From contig CAVSAR010000004.1 in the NCBI GenBank assembly GCA_963726085.1, forward strand, positions 186,001-250,000: a stretch of DNA of 64,000 nucleotides, given 5' to 3'. This DNA comes from ZC4RG30 sp963726085 (GTDB lineage Bacteria > Pseudomonadota > Gammaproteobacteria > Steroidobacterales > Steroidobacteraceae). Position numbers and translations under genes: made by a program. Shown here one piece after another: positions 1 through 9,580 of the stretch. The notes beneath the pieces were generated by a model. It ran no database searches and was not told the DNA's origin. It worked only from the letters and a program-made list of their open reading frames with translations. The first letter of the stretch is position 1, and the number at the start of each line of letters is the position of its first letter.

Positions 1-321
1 TTCGGCCCGGTGATTCCGGTCATCCCCTTCGATACGGAAGAAGAGGCCATCAAGGCGGCCAACGACAGCTGGGCCGGCCTCGCCGGTTCGGTGTGGACGG
101 CGGACCCCAAGACAGCCAATCGCGTGGGCGGCCAGATGGTCTGCGGTTATGTCTGGGTCAACGACCATGGCGCGACGCGCCTGGACCTGCGCGCGCCCTT
201 CGGCGGCATGAAGTCCTCAGGCATCGGGCGCGAGCAGGGCATCGAGGGCATCCGCGCCTTCCAGGACACGCGCTCCATCTCGCACCTGGATGCTGCCACG
301 CTGGCCACCATGCACCACTGA
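1..321 (+). CDS. Aldehyde dehydrogenase, C-terminal fragment (cut by window edge)
   Basis: This is the last ~106 residues of an NAD(P)-dependent aldehyde dehydrogenase; the frame is open from base 1, so the start lies outside the window. Visible family signatures are FGPVIPVIPF, GLAGSVWT, VWVNDH and APFGGMKSSGIGREQG, which form the C-terminal part of the catalytic and oligomerisation domains. The catalytic Cys and the nucleotide-binding region are not in view. The substrate cannot be told from this end; the VNDH plus APFGG pattern is seen in several aminoaldehyde and betaine-aldehyde type enzymes. A terminator follows within 30 bases. Confidence 0.9.
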   Translation, partial: FGPVIPVIPFDTEEEAIKAANDSWAGLAGSVWTADPKTANRVGGQMVCGYVWVNDHGATRLDLRAPFGGMKSSGIGREQGIEGIRAFQDTRSISHLDAATLATMHH

Positions 322-350
322 TGGCCCGCTTGCGTTGAGGCAAATGAAAA

Positions 351-381
351 GGCCCGGTCGCTCTCGCAACCGGGCCTTTTT
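351..381. terminator. Bidirectional intrinsic terminator
   Basis: A perfect 8-base stem GGCCCGGT/ACCGGGCC (351-358 and 369-376) has a 10-base loop. It is followed by five T on the plus strand and preceded by four A, which act as T on the minus strand. It separates the converging aldehyde dehydrogenase and PEP-CTERM genes and can serve both. Confidence 0.85.
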
Positions 382-401
382 GCAATCGTTACCCTCTTAG
401 G

Positions 402-761
402 TCAGCTGAGCATCTTGCGGCGGGTCGCCAGGCCCATGCCCAGGAGTCCGGCACCCAGCAATGCCAGCGTGGCCGGCTCCGGTACTGCGACCGCATCGGT
501 CGTCGACGCGACGTGAACATTGAGGGGTGCCTGCATCACGATAACTTCGTTGGAGCAGCCACCATTCTTGCGGCACCACTTGGCAAACTTCTTTTGCTTC
601 ATCTTGATGGAGTGCAGGATGCCGCTGTCAGCCTGATGGTAGACGACCAGGATCTTCTTCTTGCTGACGTAGGAGTCCGACTCGATGATGACTGAGGCGG
701 ACGCTGTCGCGACAACGCACGTGGCCATTGCACCGATCGCAAGTTTCATCAGGGTGTTCAT
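402..761 (-). CDS. Small PEP-CTERM sorted exported protein (paralog A)
   Basis: A 119-residue secreted protein. It has an N-terminal signal peptide (MNTLMKLAIGAMATCVVATASA), a short basic core, and a C-terminal PEP-CTERM tag: VPEPATLALLGAGLLGMGL followed by RR. Such tags are cut by exosortase (XrtA/EpsH type) and the proteins end up at the surface or in the exopolysaccharide matrix; no exosortase gene is in this window. The core carries VIIES, a Lys run, SGILHSIKMKQKK and WCRKNGGC, all shared with the gene at 987-1370. The frame is open further upstream, but the Met at 761 gives a normal signal peptide. Core function unknown. Confidence 0.85.
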   Translation of the reverse strand: MNTLMKLAIGAMATCVVATASASVIIESDSYVSKKKILVVYHQADSGILHSIKMKQKKFAKWCRKNGGCSNEVIVMQAPLNVHVASTTDAVAVPEPATLALLGAGLLGMGLATRRKMLS

Positions 762-917
762 GCTGCTTTTGCCTGGATAATGTAAATACGTTCGAGCCCA
801 GGCATTATGCAAGCAATATGCGTACCACTCTTAACTTAAGGCGGTAATTCAATAAGTTACACACAAAGGCCTGAGGCCGGGCAAGCTGATTTGTAAGTTT
901 CGTCGACAGGCGGACAG

Positions 918-949
918 AAAAAGACCCGGTCGCCAAAGGCGACCGGGTC
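918..949 (-). terminator. Intrinsic terminator of the second PEP-CTERM gene
   Basis: A perfect 12-base stem GACCCGGTCGCC/GGCGACCGGGTC (923-934 and 938-949) with a 3-base loop is followed on the minus strand by five T (918-922). It ends the transcript of the gene at 987-1370, so the two PEP-CTERM paralogs are likely separate units. Confidence 0.9.
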
Positions 950-986
950 CAGGGTCAGTCAACGGCAGCCCTTCTGGGTGGCAGTC

Positions 987-1370
987 CTAGGTGGCAACTC
1001 GTCTGCGGCGGGCGCCAAGGCCCATGCCCAGCAGGCCGGCACCCAGCAGCACCAGCGTTGCCGGCTCCGGGACGGGTACGGAAACCGAATCAGTGGTCTG
1101 CTGGCCACCGCTGTCCAGCACCGTCGCCAGGACTACGTCGTTGTTCCCGACTTCAGCCAGGGTGCAGCCCCCATGCCTGCGGCACCACCGTGCCAGGTGC
1201 TTCTGCTTGATCTTCAGGGTATGCAGGACGCCACTGGGTGCCCGCTCGTACCGCACCAACACCTTGTGCTTGGAGATCTGCGTGGTCGACTCGATGATCA
1301 CCGACGCGTTGGCATTGGCCAGAAAGCCCATGGCAACTGCCGCGACCAGGAACCTGAGTGAAGTCTTCAC
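987..1370 (-). CDS. Small PEP-CTERM sorted exported protein (paralog B)
   Basis: A 127-residue tandem paralog of the gene at 402-761. It has a signal peptide (MKTSLRFLVAAVAMGFLANANA), then VIIES, KHKVLVRYERAPSGVLH, LKIKQKHLARWCRRHGGC, a Ser/Thr/Val linker and the sorting tag VPEPATLVLLGAGLLGMGL plus RRRR. Both copies keep the two Cys and a basic stretch of the core, so the core is under selection, whereas the linkers differ. Its own strong terminator follows. Likely surface or matrix associated after exosortase processing; the molecular role is unknown. Confidence 0.85.
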   Translation of the reverse strand: MKTSLRFLVAAVAMGFLANANASVIIESTTQISKHKVLVRYERAPSGVLHTLKIKQKHLARWCRRHGGCTLAEVGNNDVVLATVLDSGGQQTTDSVSVPVPEPATLVLLGAGLLGMGLGARRRRVAT

Positions 1371-1541
1371 CTGCTTTGCACCCTACTTGAGGACACCGAC
1401 TACCCTTAGGACGAAGCAATCGGCGTGCCACGCGGGAAATGCCTGTTATTTCAAGCTATTTCAATAATTTAGGGTCGCTGCCGGTGATGTAAAACCACCG
1501 CTTTGTAAGCACCGCCGACAGCGATAACCGGCGCGGGTCGG

Positions 1542-1928
1542 CTATTCGGGGCGCCGCGGCAGGTTGTACTGGGTGGAGCCGTCGGGCAGCGTCACGCTGA
1601 CCATGAAGCCACCCTTGCGGCCGTCCTTGAGCGGATGGATGGCCAGCTTGACCTTGTCGCCGGACTTGAGCGTGTGCTTGGTCCAGCCGTTGCGCGCCAG
1701 GTAGTTGGGGCTCATCCCTTCCAGTCCGTATTCACCGGCCACGCCGGGCTTGCCGGTGACGTTCACCACGGTCCAGGTGTGCGGGTTGGTCCACTGGAAG
1801 TCCTTGATGGTGCCTTCCAACTGCACGGTCTTGGTGAAGTCAAACATCGCCGTGGAATGGTGCGCCACCGCCGGCAACGCCGTCGCCAGCAGCGCCAGGG
1901 TCGCTGCACGGGTAAATACGCTCATCAC
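1542..1928 (-). CDS. DUF6152 family secreted protein (copy 1)
   Basis: A 128-residue exported protein. The signal peptide ends in AVA directly before HHSTAMFDF, so signal peptidase I would leave His-His-Ser at the mature N terminus. Family landmarks follow: EGTIKDFQWTNPHTW, GLEGMSPNYLARNGW and LKSGDKVKLAIHPLKDG. Function is not established for this family. It overlaps the upstream lipoprotein gene by four bases (ATGA), so the two are translationally coupled. Three more DUF6152 genes occur in the window (9577, 29243, 48915), each beside a relative of that lipoprotein. The N-terminal His and the His of NPH could bind metal; that is inference. Confidence 0.88.
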   Translation of the reverse strand: MMSVFTRAATLALLATALPAVAHHSTAMFDFTKTVQLEGTIKDFQWTNPHTWTVVNVTGKPGVAGEYGLEGMSPNYLARNGWTKHTLKSGDKVKLAIHPLKDGRKGGFMVSVTLPDGSTQYNLPRRPE

Positions 1929-2686
1929 TTCTCCAGTTTCATGCTCGGCCGACCCTTCGCGTCGGCGGCATCGTGGTTGTTCTCAAGACAGATGTACTCG
2001 CGGATCTCGTCGTCCAGGTGCCGGTACGAGGTCGTGCTGGTATAGGGTTCGGCGAAAACCACCGGATCGTTGAGCGTGGTCTCGATCTCCAGCCAGTCCT
2101 TGTCCACGCGGTGGATCTTCTCGGTGATGCGCAACTGGTCGCTGTGCGGAACACCCGGGGCCAGCATGCTCGACGCAATGAATCCCACCGAGTCGATGAC
2201 CAGCGTGTCACCTTCCCAATGGCCGATGGAGTGGCCCATGAAGGTCGGATCCGGGTCGTCAGGGTGCTTGCGCCCGTCCGTCCAGATGTGCCGGAACTGC
2301 ATGTAGGCTTCCGTCAGCAGCACAACCTTGTCGGGCTGGTAGAGAAACTCGATCGGGTAGGGCTGGCTCATGATGCCAGGCAGGCCCGGCGGCACGCAGT
2401 TGGCCACGTCGCCCTGCAGGTTTTCGCCGCCCTTCTGCTTCTTGCGGTACGTGTCCAGGCGCGCCTGGTACTCCGGCGTGAGCTTCATCTGTGGCCGCGG
2501 CGCCGACTTGCGCGTATTGCGCCAGTCGATCTCCCAGACGCCGCCCCAGTCCGGCAGCGCGTTGAGCTTGGCCCAGGGGTTGGGTTTCTCGGGCGTCGGT
2601 GGCGGCGCCTTTTGACACGCCGCGAGCCCCAGTGCCGCCACCAGCAACCCAGCCACTACCGCTTTACTCAGCGCCGCTTTGCCCAT
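1925..2686 (-). CDS. WEGDTL-family secreted lipoprotein (partner of DUF6152)
   Basis: A 253-residue predicted lipoprotein: the signal peptide ends in LGLAAC followed by a Pro/Lys-rich linker. The body has IEFLYQPDKVVLLTEAYMQFRHIWTDGR, GHSIGHWEGDTLVIDSVGF, then HSDQLRITEKIHR and a C-terminal YICLENN. The same core (IYTDGR..., G.WEGDTLV..S.G, L.LTERF.R) recurs in genes at 8729, 10067, 27829, 49460 and 50347, all next to DUF6152 genes. I do not know a defined function; the alternating hydrophobic strands suggest a beta-rich periplasmic fold. It lies four bases into the start of DUF6152 copy 1. No catalytic motif is recognised. Confidence 0.8.
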   Translation of the reverse strand: MGKAALSKAVVAGLLVAALGLAACQKAPPPTPEKPNPWAKLNALPDWGGVWEIDWRNTRKSAPRPQMKLTPEYQARLDTYRKKQKGGENLQGDVANCVPPGLPGIMSQPYPIEFLYQPDKVVLLTEAYMQFRHIWTDGRKHPDDPDPTFMGHSIGHWEGDTLVIDSVGFIASSMLAPGVPHSDQLRITEKIHRVDKDWLEIETTLNDPVVFAEPYTSTTSYRHLDDEIREYICLENNHDAADAKGRPSMKLEK

Positions 2687-2697
2687 TACATGCTCCG

Positions 2698-3006
2698 TCA
2701 GATTCCCGCCAGGCGGCCAGTGCTGCCGCCAACGCCATGAACGCCCGCATCGAACATGTGGCGGATGCTCAGCAGCATGTTGCCCGGCACCGTCTTGCTG
2801 GCGTAAGCCAGGTGCCGGTCACCCCGCAACCTGCCTGAAGCACCGCCGACCAGCACATGCGCAACGTCGTACTGCAGGTGCTGGTTTGAATTGCCCCTGT
2901 TCGAGCCGTACAGGATCAGCGAGTGATCCGGCAGTGTGCCATCTCCCTCGCGGTGATCCGCCAGCTTCATCGCGGGATTAAATAGACACTCAGTAAAGCG
3001 ATTCAT
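2698..3006 (-). pseudogene. Remnant of a DUF1552 gene (C-terminal end only)
   Basis: About 95 codons match the C-terminal end of the full DUF1552 protein at 4946-6299: GDGTLPDHSLILYGSNRGN, NQHLQYDVAHVLVGG, GDRHLAY, GNMLLSI and GGSTGRLAG correspond to GDGSLLDHSLLLYGSNMGN and so on. The family is normally about 440 residues, so roughly the first 340 are missing. It starts only six bases after the stop of the ankyrin gene. The divergence from the intact copy means it is an older second DUF1552 gene that was largely deleted, not a recent duplication. Confidence 0.75.
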
Positions 3007-3012
3007 GGCGGT

Positions 3013-4949
3013 TCAGTTGTTGATGCTGACCGGATCATACCCGGGCCTGCACACATCTACGATGCACAGCGATTCGAGCGTACGGCCTTCGGGCGGCGCC
3101 TTGATGCCGGCCTTCAGCATCAGCTCACGCAGCACCTTGGCGGTTTCCGGATGCGGAATCGCCGACTGCACGCCAACGCGCACGAGACCGTCGGCATAAT
3201 CGATCGGCAACCAGGTGCGGGTCGACAGTTCGGGGCTGCCGCGGTTGTCGGTGTTGCCGAAATCGCGCACATCCATCCTGGCGCCCGCTGCCACCAGCAC
3301 CTTCACCACTTCGGTCGCCCCCTTGTGCGCGGCACCATGCAGTGCAACGCGGCCGGTGTCGGCCTGGAAGTTGGGATCGATGCCGAGCGACAGCAGATAC
3401 TTCACGGTCTGCACCGTCTCCGCGGGGGAGCGCTCGCTGGTAACGCCTTCCACCCAGCCGATGCCGGCAGCCACCGCCAGCGGCGTCACGCCCAGCTTGG
3501 TGTTGATCTTCGGATCGGCACCCCGCGCTTTCAGCAGCTTCAGCAGCTCAAGATCGCCTGACTGCGCGGCACGCAGGAACGCGGTCGCGCCGTCTTCGTT
3601 CAACCATTGATTGGTGAATACCGTGCGCGTTTCCGTGCTCTCGGTGATGCGCGCAATTGACGTTGGCACCCTTGTCGAGCAGATACGTGATGTACGCGAG
3701 GCTGTCCATGTCGGCAGTGCGCACCGGGTAGTCGCCACCTTCGATGTTGCGGTTGTCGATGGCCAGATACAGCGGCGTCCAACCGCCCTTGTTGGCCAGA
3801 TTCACATTGGCGCCATGCTCGATGAGGAACTTCGCCATTTGATAGTTCTGGTTCTGCGTGGCAGCCAGCAGCGGACTCCAGCCGTAGCGAGTCGTCTGGT
3901 TCACATCGGCGCCACCTTCCAGCAGCACGCGCGCGGCATCGATGTTGCCGGTACGCGCGGCATAGACCAGCGCGGTCAACGCACCACCATCGGGTTCACG
4001 CGGCGGGGGCACGGCGGCCACGACCGGTGATTACAGGAATCGGATTGCCATTCGCATCCAGAACCAGGTTGCCGTCCGCGTCCTGTTCAGCCAGCACTTC
4101 TCCACCCACACCAGCCCCGTGGTTGCCGCCGGCGCCGGCGACGGTGACGAAGCCCAGACCCCTGCGTCTCTATGCCCTTTGCACAGATCGGCGTCGGGAA
4201 GTATTTTTCGCGCTGGCGCCAAACAACATTTCGCGCTGGATTCTCACCTGTTGCAGATCGGGTGTCTTCGCCTCGCAGAGCACCGCGATGGCCTGCTGAC
4301 GTACGGCGCGGCGGGGATCTTCGGAGTTGCCCAATGCCGCCGAGCGCCCATCGCGCAGCACCGGTTTGGACACGGCCGCCACGTTGGCGCCGTGCTGGAT
4401 CAATTCCTTCAGCACGTCGGCATGGCCCTGGTCGGCAGCCTGCATCAACGCGGTGGTACCACGTTCGGTTTCACTGGCATTCACATCGGCGCCGTGTTCA
4501 AGCAATGCATGCACGGCATCGACATTACCCGAGCGTGCGGCCAGCATCAGCGGGCGGCGGCCGAGCGGCAGCTGTTCGTTGGCATCGGCACCGCCCTTGA
4601 GCAATGCTTGAATCACGGCGGCATCACCGCGCGCCGCTGCCAGCCACAGCGGCGTGGCGCCATCGTGATTGGCCAAGCCCGGTTTGGCGCCGGCCTTCAG
4701 CAGCAGTTCGGCCAGTTTCGCGTCGCCGCGATAGGCGGCCCATTGCAGCGCGGTGGCGCCATCGGCCTGTTGTGCATTCACGTCGGCACCGCGTTTCAGC
4801 AGACGCTCGATTTCCGCTTTGTTGCCCTTGCTTGCGGCATCGGCAATGTCAGCTTGCGCGAACGCAGCGCCAGCCATCGCCGATAGCAACACGGCGAAGA
4901 GAGCTTTCAATGCAAAGCTACGCATGCTGTTTCTCACCGAGCCCGTCAC
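3013..4949 (-). CDS. Secreted ankyrin-repeat protein (frameshifted)
   Basis: Read as one protein of about 640 residues across at least three reading frames. Segment 1 (4949 to ~4180) has a signal peptide (MRSFALKALFAVLLSAMAGAAFA) and ankyrin repeats such as GADVNAQQADGATALQWAA. A linker at 4180-4030 reads GGEVLAEQDADGNLVLDANG in another frame. Segment 2 (4021 to ~3660) holds repeats like GADVNQTTRYGWSPLLAA. Segment 3 (~3655 to 3013) has more repeats and the C-terminal LCIVDVCRPGYDP. Breaks fall near 4180, 4028 and 3657. Repeats continue smoothly across the breaks, which favours indel errors over decay. Such proteins are common partners of DUF1552/DUF1592 genes; a binding role in the periplasm is inferred. 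Confidence 0.8.
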
Positions 4950-6299
4950 ACCAGGCCGGGCAGATGTCCGGTGCTATCACCAAAACTGTCACGGTGGATG
5001 TCGAACTGGTCGAGAATGCTCAGCAGCAGGTTGCCGGTCGGTACCTGCTTGGTCGGGAACGCCAGATGGCGACCGCCTTGCAGTTTGCCGTAGTTGCCGC
5101 CGATCAGGATGTGCGGCACGTCGTAGTGCACGTGCTGGTTCGGGTTGCCCATGTTGCTGCCGTACAGCAGCAGCGAATGATCGAGCAGCGAGCCGTCGCC
5201 ATCGTTGGTGTTGGCCAGTTTGTCGACGAAGTAGGCCAGCATCTTCACGTGATACTGGTTGATCTTCGACAGTTGCTTGATCAGATTCGGATCTTCACCG
5301 TGGTGCGAGCCGCCATGGAATCCCAGCGTCGGCGACTCGCTTTCCGGATAGACACGGCCGGTGAGATCGCGCGCAAACAGCATGGTGCTGACGCGGGTGA
5401 TGTCGGCCTGGAAGCCGAGCACCAGCAGGTCGAACATGATCTTGATGTGCTGATCGAACGACTGCGGAATGCCCGGGGGCACTGCGAAATTTTCCGGTGC
5501 GGCAGTCGTCGCGTTGGCGGCGATCTGCAGACGACGCTCGATTTCGCGCACGTTGTCGGTGAAGGCATCCAGACGTGCACGGTCCGGCACACTGATCTCA
5601 GTGCGCATACCTTTGATCTTGTCGTTGACCGAATCGAGGATGCTCTGGTTGCGCTCGCGGCGCTGCACGCGTTGCTCGGCGGTGCTGCCGCTGCCGAACA
5701 TGCGCTCGAATACGACCTGCGGGTTCAGTTCCATCGGCAACGGCGTGGTCGGCGATGCCCACGCGATCGTGTTGGTATAGACGCAACTGTAACCTTCGCC
5801 GCAGTTGCTCGAACCCGAACCCGGGTCTTCCACCGAAATTTCCACCGACGGCAGCAGCGTTTCCTGCCCGTACTTGGCGGCGATGACCTGGTCGATGGTC
5901 TGGCCGGCGTAAACGTCGGCACCAGAGGTCTTGCGCGGCTTCTGCGCACACAGGAACGCGGCAGCGACCCAGTGGTCGGCACCGGTTTCACCCGGAGGCG
6001 GCTCGGACGAGCGCGAATGCAGGCCGGTCAGAATATTCAGGTGTTTGCGGAACGGCTCCATCGGTTTCCAGATGAACGGCAGTTCGTCAGGCAATGCACC
6101 GACTTTCTCGGGAATCCAGTAGCCCGGTGCCGCGCCGTGCGGCACGAAGCCGCCGAAGAAACGCGGCGGCGTATTTGCCGCAGTCTTTGCCTGTGCCGTC
6201 ATGGCGGGGATCATTGCATCCAGCAAAGGAAGGGCAAGCGCGGTGCCGAGCGCCGCGCAACACGGCGCGACGGCTGATGTGCTTTTTGGTAATGAACAC
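4946..6299 (-). CDS. DUF1552 family protein with Tat-like signal (one frameshift)
   Basis: About 450 residues. It starts at MFITKKHISRRAVLRG, a twin-arginine-like export signal; the frame breaks near 6255 and continues as LGTALALPLLDAMIPAMTA. The body has PRFFGGFVPHGAAPGYW, GLHSRSSEPPPGETGADHW, a Cys pair in SNCGEGYSC, and the C-terminal DGDGSLLDHSLLLYGSNMGN with GDSTGHLPGLV. DUF1552 proteins occur beside planctomycete-type cytochromes with DUF1587/1592/1588/1585 domains, exactly as here (gene at 6304-8713, four bases upstream). It overlaps the ankyrin start by four bases. The biochemical role is unknown; a secreted metal-dependent hydrolase of alkaline-phosphatase-like or DUF1501-like type has been considered for such proteins. 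Confidence 0.85.
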
Positions 6300-6303
6300 G
6301 GGT

Positions 6304-8713
6304 TTACTCCCCCTTCATCGAATTTGCGGCTGACAGCGAAACTGGGGCTGATTTCATGTTCATGGTGAAGGCCGGACTCTGGACCACACCCATGATCAGC
6401 GACGAAAACTTGTAGTTGTCCTTCGCCGCGTTGTGCACCAGCGAACGGACCAGCGGCATGTCGCTTGTAATCGAGGCCACGACCGATGGCATAGGTCAGC
6501 AGGTTTTCGGTCACCACTTCCACGAACATCTCGCGCTTGCGTACCGCGAGGTCGCGCAGTCCCTTGATACCCTCGACGCGGGTGCCGTCGGTGACGATGC
6601 CGACCGAGTCGATCGGGGTGCCCACTTCAGTCGTGCGCCACTCGCCCACGGGGTCGAAGTTCTCCATCGCCAGACCCAGCGGCTCGAACATCTTGTGACA
6701 GGTGGCGCAGGTCGGGTTGATGCTGTGGATTTGCAGGCGCGCACGCATGGTCTTCGGGGTTTCACCGGCTTTCTGGTCCAATTTGATCACCACGCCAGGC
6801 GGCGGATCCGGCGGACTTACGCCGAGGAAGGTCTGCAGGAACCATTTGCCACGTTTCACCGGCGAGGTACGCGCCGCCTCAGACGTAATGGTCATCAGTG
6901 CGCCCTTGCCCAGGAGGCCTCTGCGCATGTCCTGATCGGGCCCCAGTTGGACTCGACGGAACTGCGGGCCGTAGATGTCGGGGATGCCGTAGTGTTTGGC
7001 GAGACGCTCGTTGACGAAGGTGTAATCCGCCGTCAGCAGATCGGTCCACGCTGCGATCTTCCTGGATGATGCTGGCGAAGAACAGTTCGACTTCGCGCTT
7101 GAACGCATCGCGCAGCGTGCTGTCGAAATCGGGGAACAGGTTCACCGCCGGCTCGCTGGCGGCGATGCCGCGGATATTCAGCCACTGGCCGGTGAAATTC
7201 TGCACCAGCGCCTGCGAACGCGGATCGGCGATCATGCGATCGACCTGCTGTTTCAGCACTTTCGGCTCGTGCAGCTTGTTGGCGGAGGCGAGATTGATCA
7301 GCTCCTTGTCAGGAATGCTGCTCCACAGGAAGAACGACAGACGCGACGCCAGTTCGAGATCGCTGATCTGGTAGGGAGTGCCTGCCGCTACTTTGGCCGG
7401 CTCGATCTCGGCGCGGTAAATGAAATCCGGATCGGTCAGGATGCGCTGGATCACCGCTTCGATGCCGCTGTCGAATTTGCCGCCCTGTTCACGTCCGCTG
7501 CGGTAGAAGGCGGTCATTACCTTGATGTCGGCGTCGCTGGCCGGACGGCGGAAGGCCTTCGTGGTCAACGTAGTGATGATCTTGCGTGCGCAGTTGGCTT
7601 CCTCGCTGACCTTCTTCGGGTAGCACTCGAAAATCGCTGCGTCGGCTTTGCGTATCGGTGGCCACCGTGCCCTTGAACGGACCTTCGATGAACACCTGGC
7701 CCACGTGCGGGTAGAACGTGTAACCGGAAATCGAGCCGGGCGAGTTCATCGTGCGCTGGAACGATTTGTCGATTCCGGTGTCGGGCAGATCGCTGGTGGC
7801 GAGGAACGCCACGCCGATGCGGTGAAAGCCGGCCTTGACGGCCAGGGCCGGCGTCTTGCCGCCATCACTGCGTTTGGTGGCGATTTCCTTGTCCCAGTCG
7901 TACAGGTACACGCGTTTGCCATCGACGGTGACTTCCAGCTTTTCGCCTTTGACGTTGCCGAGTACCGCGGTGAAGTAACCGGTCATGCCCTTCACGGTAA
8001 GCGTGTACTCGCCGTCGGCGGGGAATTCGTGTTCGATCAGCATGCCGCCGCGGGTGCCGAACGGCAGGCCTTCGACGTATTCGTTCTGGCTGGTGTCGTG
8101 CGGCGCGTCGAACACAGCCAGCGTCGGCGCCGTTTCGGTGCCGATGGCCAGACGGCTGATGTTGCCAGCCGCCGACAGATACGCCTCCATCAACGCCGGC
8201 GACGTGGTCAGCGTGCCGGCCATGTTGTCGAAGCCGTGACTGGAGTCGTCGGACGGCAGGAACTTGGCGGCGTCGATGTCGAGCGCCAACAGATCGCGGA
8301 TCGCGTTGGTGTATTCGGTGCGGTTGAGGCGATGCAGGCCCGGCGCCAGCGGATGGGGACCCTTGGTGGCGGCACTCTTGTCGATGCTCTCTTCCAGACT
8401 CTGCGCCAGCTTCTGCACCGTATCGTAGTCGGGGCGCTCCTTACCCACCGGCGGCATCATGCCGGCGCGCAGGCGTTTGATCATTTTCTCACCGATATCG
8501 CGGCCTTTCGGCGATGCTGGTGGCAGTGGCGAATTCCAAATCGACCCCGCCGGCAAAGTCGGTGGAGTTGTGACAGACGGCGCAGTACTTGTCGATCAGC
8601 GCTTCACTGTCCACACTCCCGTCCTGGGCAACGGCGGCTTGTGTGAAAATGATGACGCCCGCGAGCATGATGATGCCACGGGACGCGGGCTTTAACTGAG
8701 TCATTAACCGCAT
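6304..8713 (-). CDS. Planctomycete-type cytochrome, DUF1587/1595/1592/1588/1585 protein (frameshifted)
   Basis: One gene of about 800 codons read in several frames. In order: signal peptide, heme motif CAVCH near residue 45 and the metal-gate sequence MMPP; DUF1587 (HRLNRTEYTNAIRDLLALD); a carbohydrate-binding-like beta region (FPADGEYTLTVKGMTGYF); DUF1595 (FRRPASDADIKVMTAFY); DUF1592 (DPDFIYRAEIEP, LASRLSFFLWSSIPD); DUF1588 (RRGLLGKGALMTITSEAART with a second heme motif CATCH); DUF1585 (LRDLAVRKREMFVEVVTENL). Breaks lie near 8540, 7640-7590, 7070 and 6480. It precedes DUF1552 and ankyrin genes, the usual cluster. It is a periplasmic redox protein; the substrate is unknown, polysaccharide-related by family habit. 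Confidence 0.85.
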
Positions 8714-8728
8714 AACATTCCTTCGGTA

Positions 8729-9580
8729 TCACTCCTGGCGAGAGCGGTTACTGTCCGCAACGCCGCCTGCGGTCATGCGAGGCGGATCGCGGTTGTTTTC
8801 CTGGCACAGGTAATCGAAGGGCTCGTTGCCTTCGGACCAGCGCAGGTACCAGCCGCCGCCCCACGGCGCCGTGTAGGCACCCGGATCGTCGACCACGGCC
8901 TCATACTTGAGCTGATCGTGATTGGGGCGCGAAAGCCGCTCAGTCAGGTGCAGCTTGGTCGACTTCGGAACCCCTTCCCGCGTCAGCCAGGCGCGATCGT
9001 TGTAGCCCACCGAGTCCACGACCAGCGTGTCGCCTTCCCACTTGCCGGTTGAATGCCCGTACCAGCTGAGCTTGGCGTCCTTGGGATGCGCACGACCATC
9101 GGTGTAGATGATGCGCCAGCTGTGCGGCGCGCCGACGGCAAGGACGATGACTTCCTTGGTCTCGGGAAGATCCAGGATCTCAATGCCGTACGGGGTATGG
9201 AACATGCGCGGGCCGCCAGAGGGCTTGCAACGCGTGTGCGGATCCTGCGCCTGCAGCGCGGCCTGGCGCTTCAGGTACAGGTCACGCGCCCATGGCTGGA
9301 ACGGCACGTCCTTGAACTCCGGGTTGGTCGGCAGGCTGGCCTTGGGCTTGACCACCTTGCCATCCAATACCTCGAAGAAGATGGAGGCATTGGCCGGTCC
9401 TTCCCAGTTGCCCACGTCCTGCGGTCCGCCGGTGAAACTGACGCGGCCGTCAGCCCACCGCGGGGCCGGCTTGGGTGCCGCTGGCGCCGGCGGTTGCTGG
9501 CCGCGCACGGCCACGCCGATGACCAGTGTCAGCCCAAGCACTGCGAGCGCGGGTTTTCTCATGGTGCGACCTTGGCTCAC
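8729..9580 (-). CDS. WEGDTL-family secreted protein
   Basis: A 283-residue exported relative of the lipoprotein at 1925. The signal peptide is MRKPALAVLGLTLVIGVAV, so Met 7 (9562) is a possible start; the start at 9580 overlaps the DUF6152 stop as ATGA. The core shows MFHTPYGIEILDLPETKEVIVL, WRIIYTDGRAHP, YGHSTGKWEGDTLVVDSVGYN, KLHLTERLSRP and a C-terminal DYLCQENN. Unlike its neighbours it lacks a lipobox Cys. It forms an operon with DUF6152 copy 2 and a second family member upstream (10067). Function unknown; periplasmic location is inferred from the signal. Confidence 0.8.
   Translation of the reverse strand: MSQGRTMRKPALAVLGLTLVIGVAVRGQQPPAPAAPKPAPRWADGRVSFTGGPQDVGNWEGPANASIFFEVLDGKVVKPKASLPTNPEFKDVPFQPWARDLYLKRQAALQAQDPHTRCKPSGGPRMFHTPYGIEILDLPETKEVIVLAVGAPHSWRIIYTDGRAHPKDAKLSWYGHSTGKWEGDTLVVDSVGYNDRAWLTREGVPKSTKLHLTERLSRPNHDQLKYEAVVDDPGAYTAPWGGGWYLRWSEGNEPFDYLCQENNRDPPRMTAGGVADSNRSRQE

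Noticed and set aside
4604..6277. 557-codon plus-strand open frame
   Set aside because: Antisense to the DUF1552 and ankyrin genes; Arg/His/Val-rich with no family features, as expected from GC-rich shadow frames.
4946..7108. 720-codon minus-strand frame joining DUF1588/1585 and DUF1552 sequences
   Set aside because: It is an accidental fusion across two frame breaks; the normal end (AANSMKGE, 6304) and start (MFITKKHISRR, 6299) of the two separate genes are present in the other frame.
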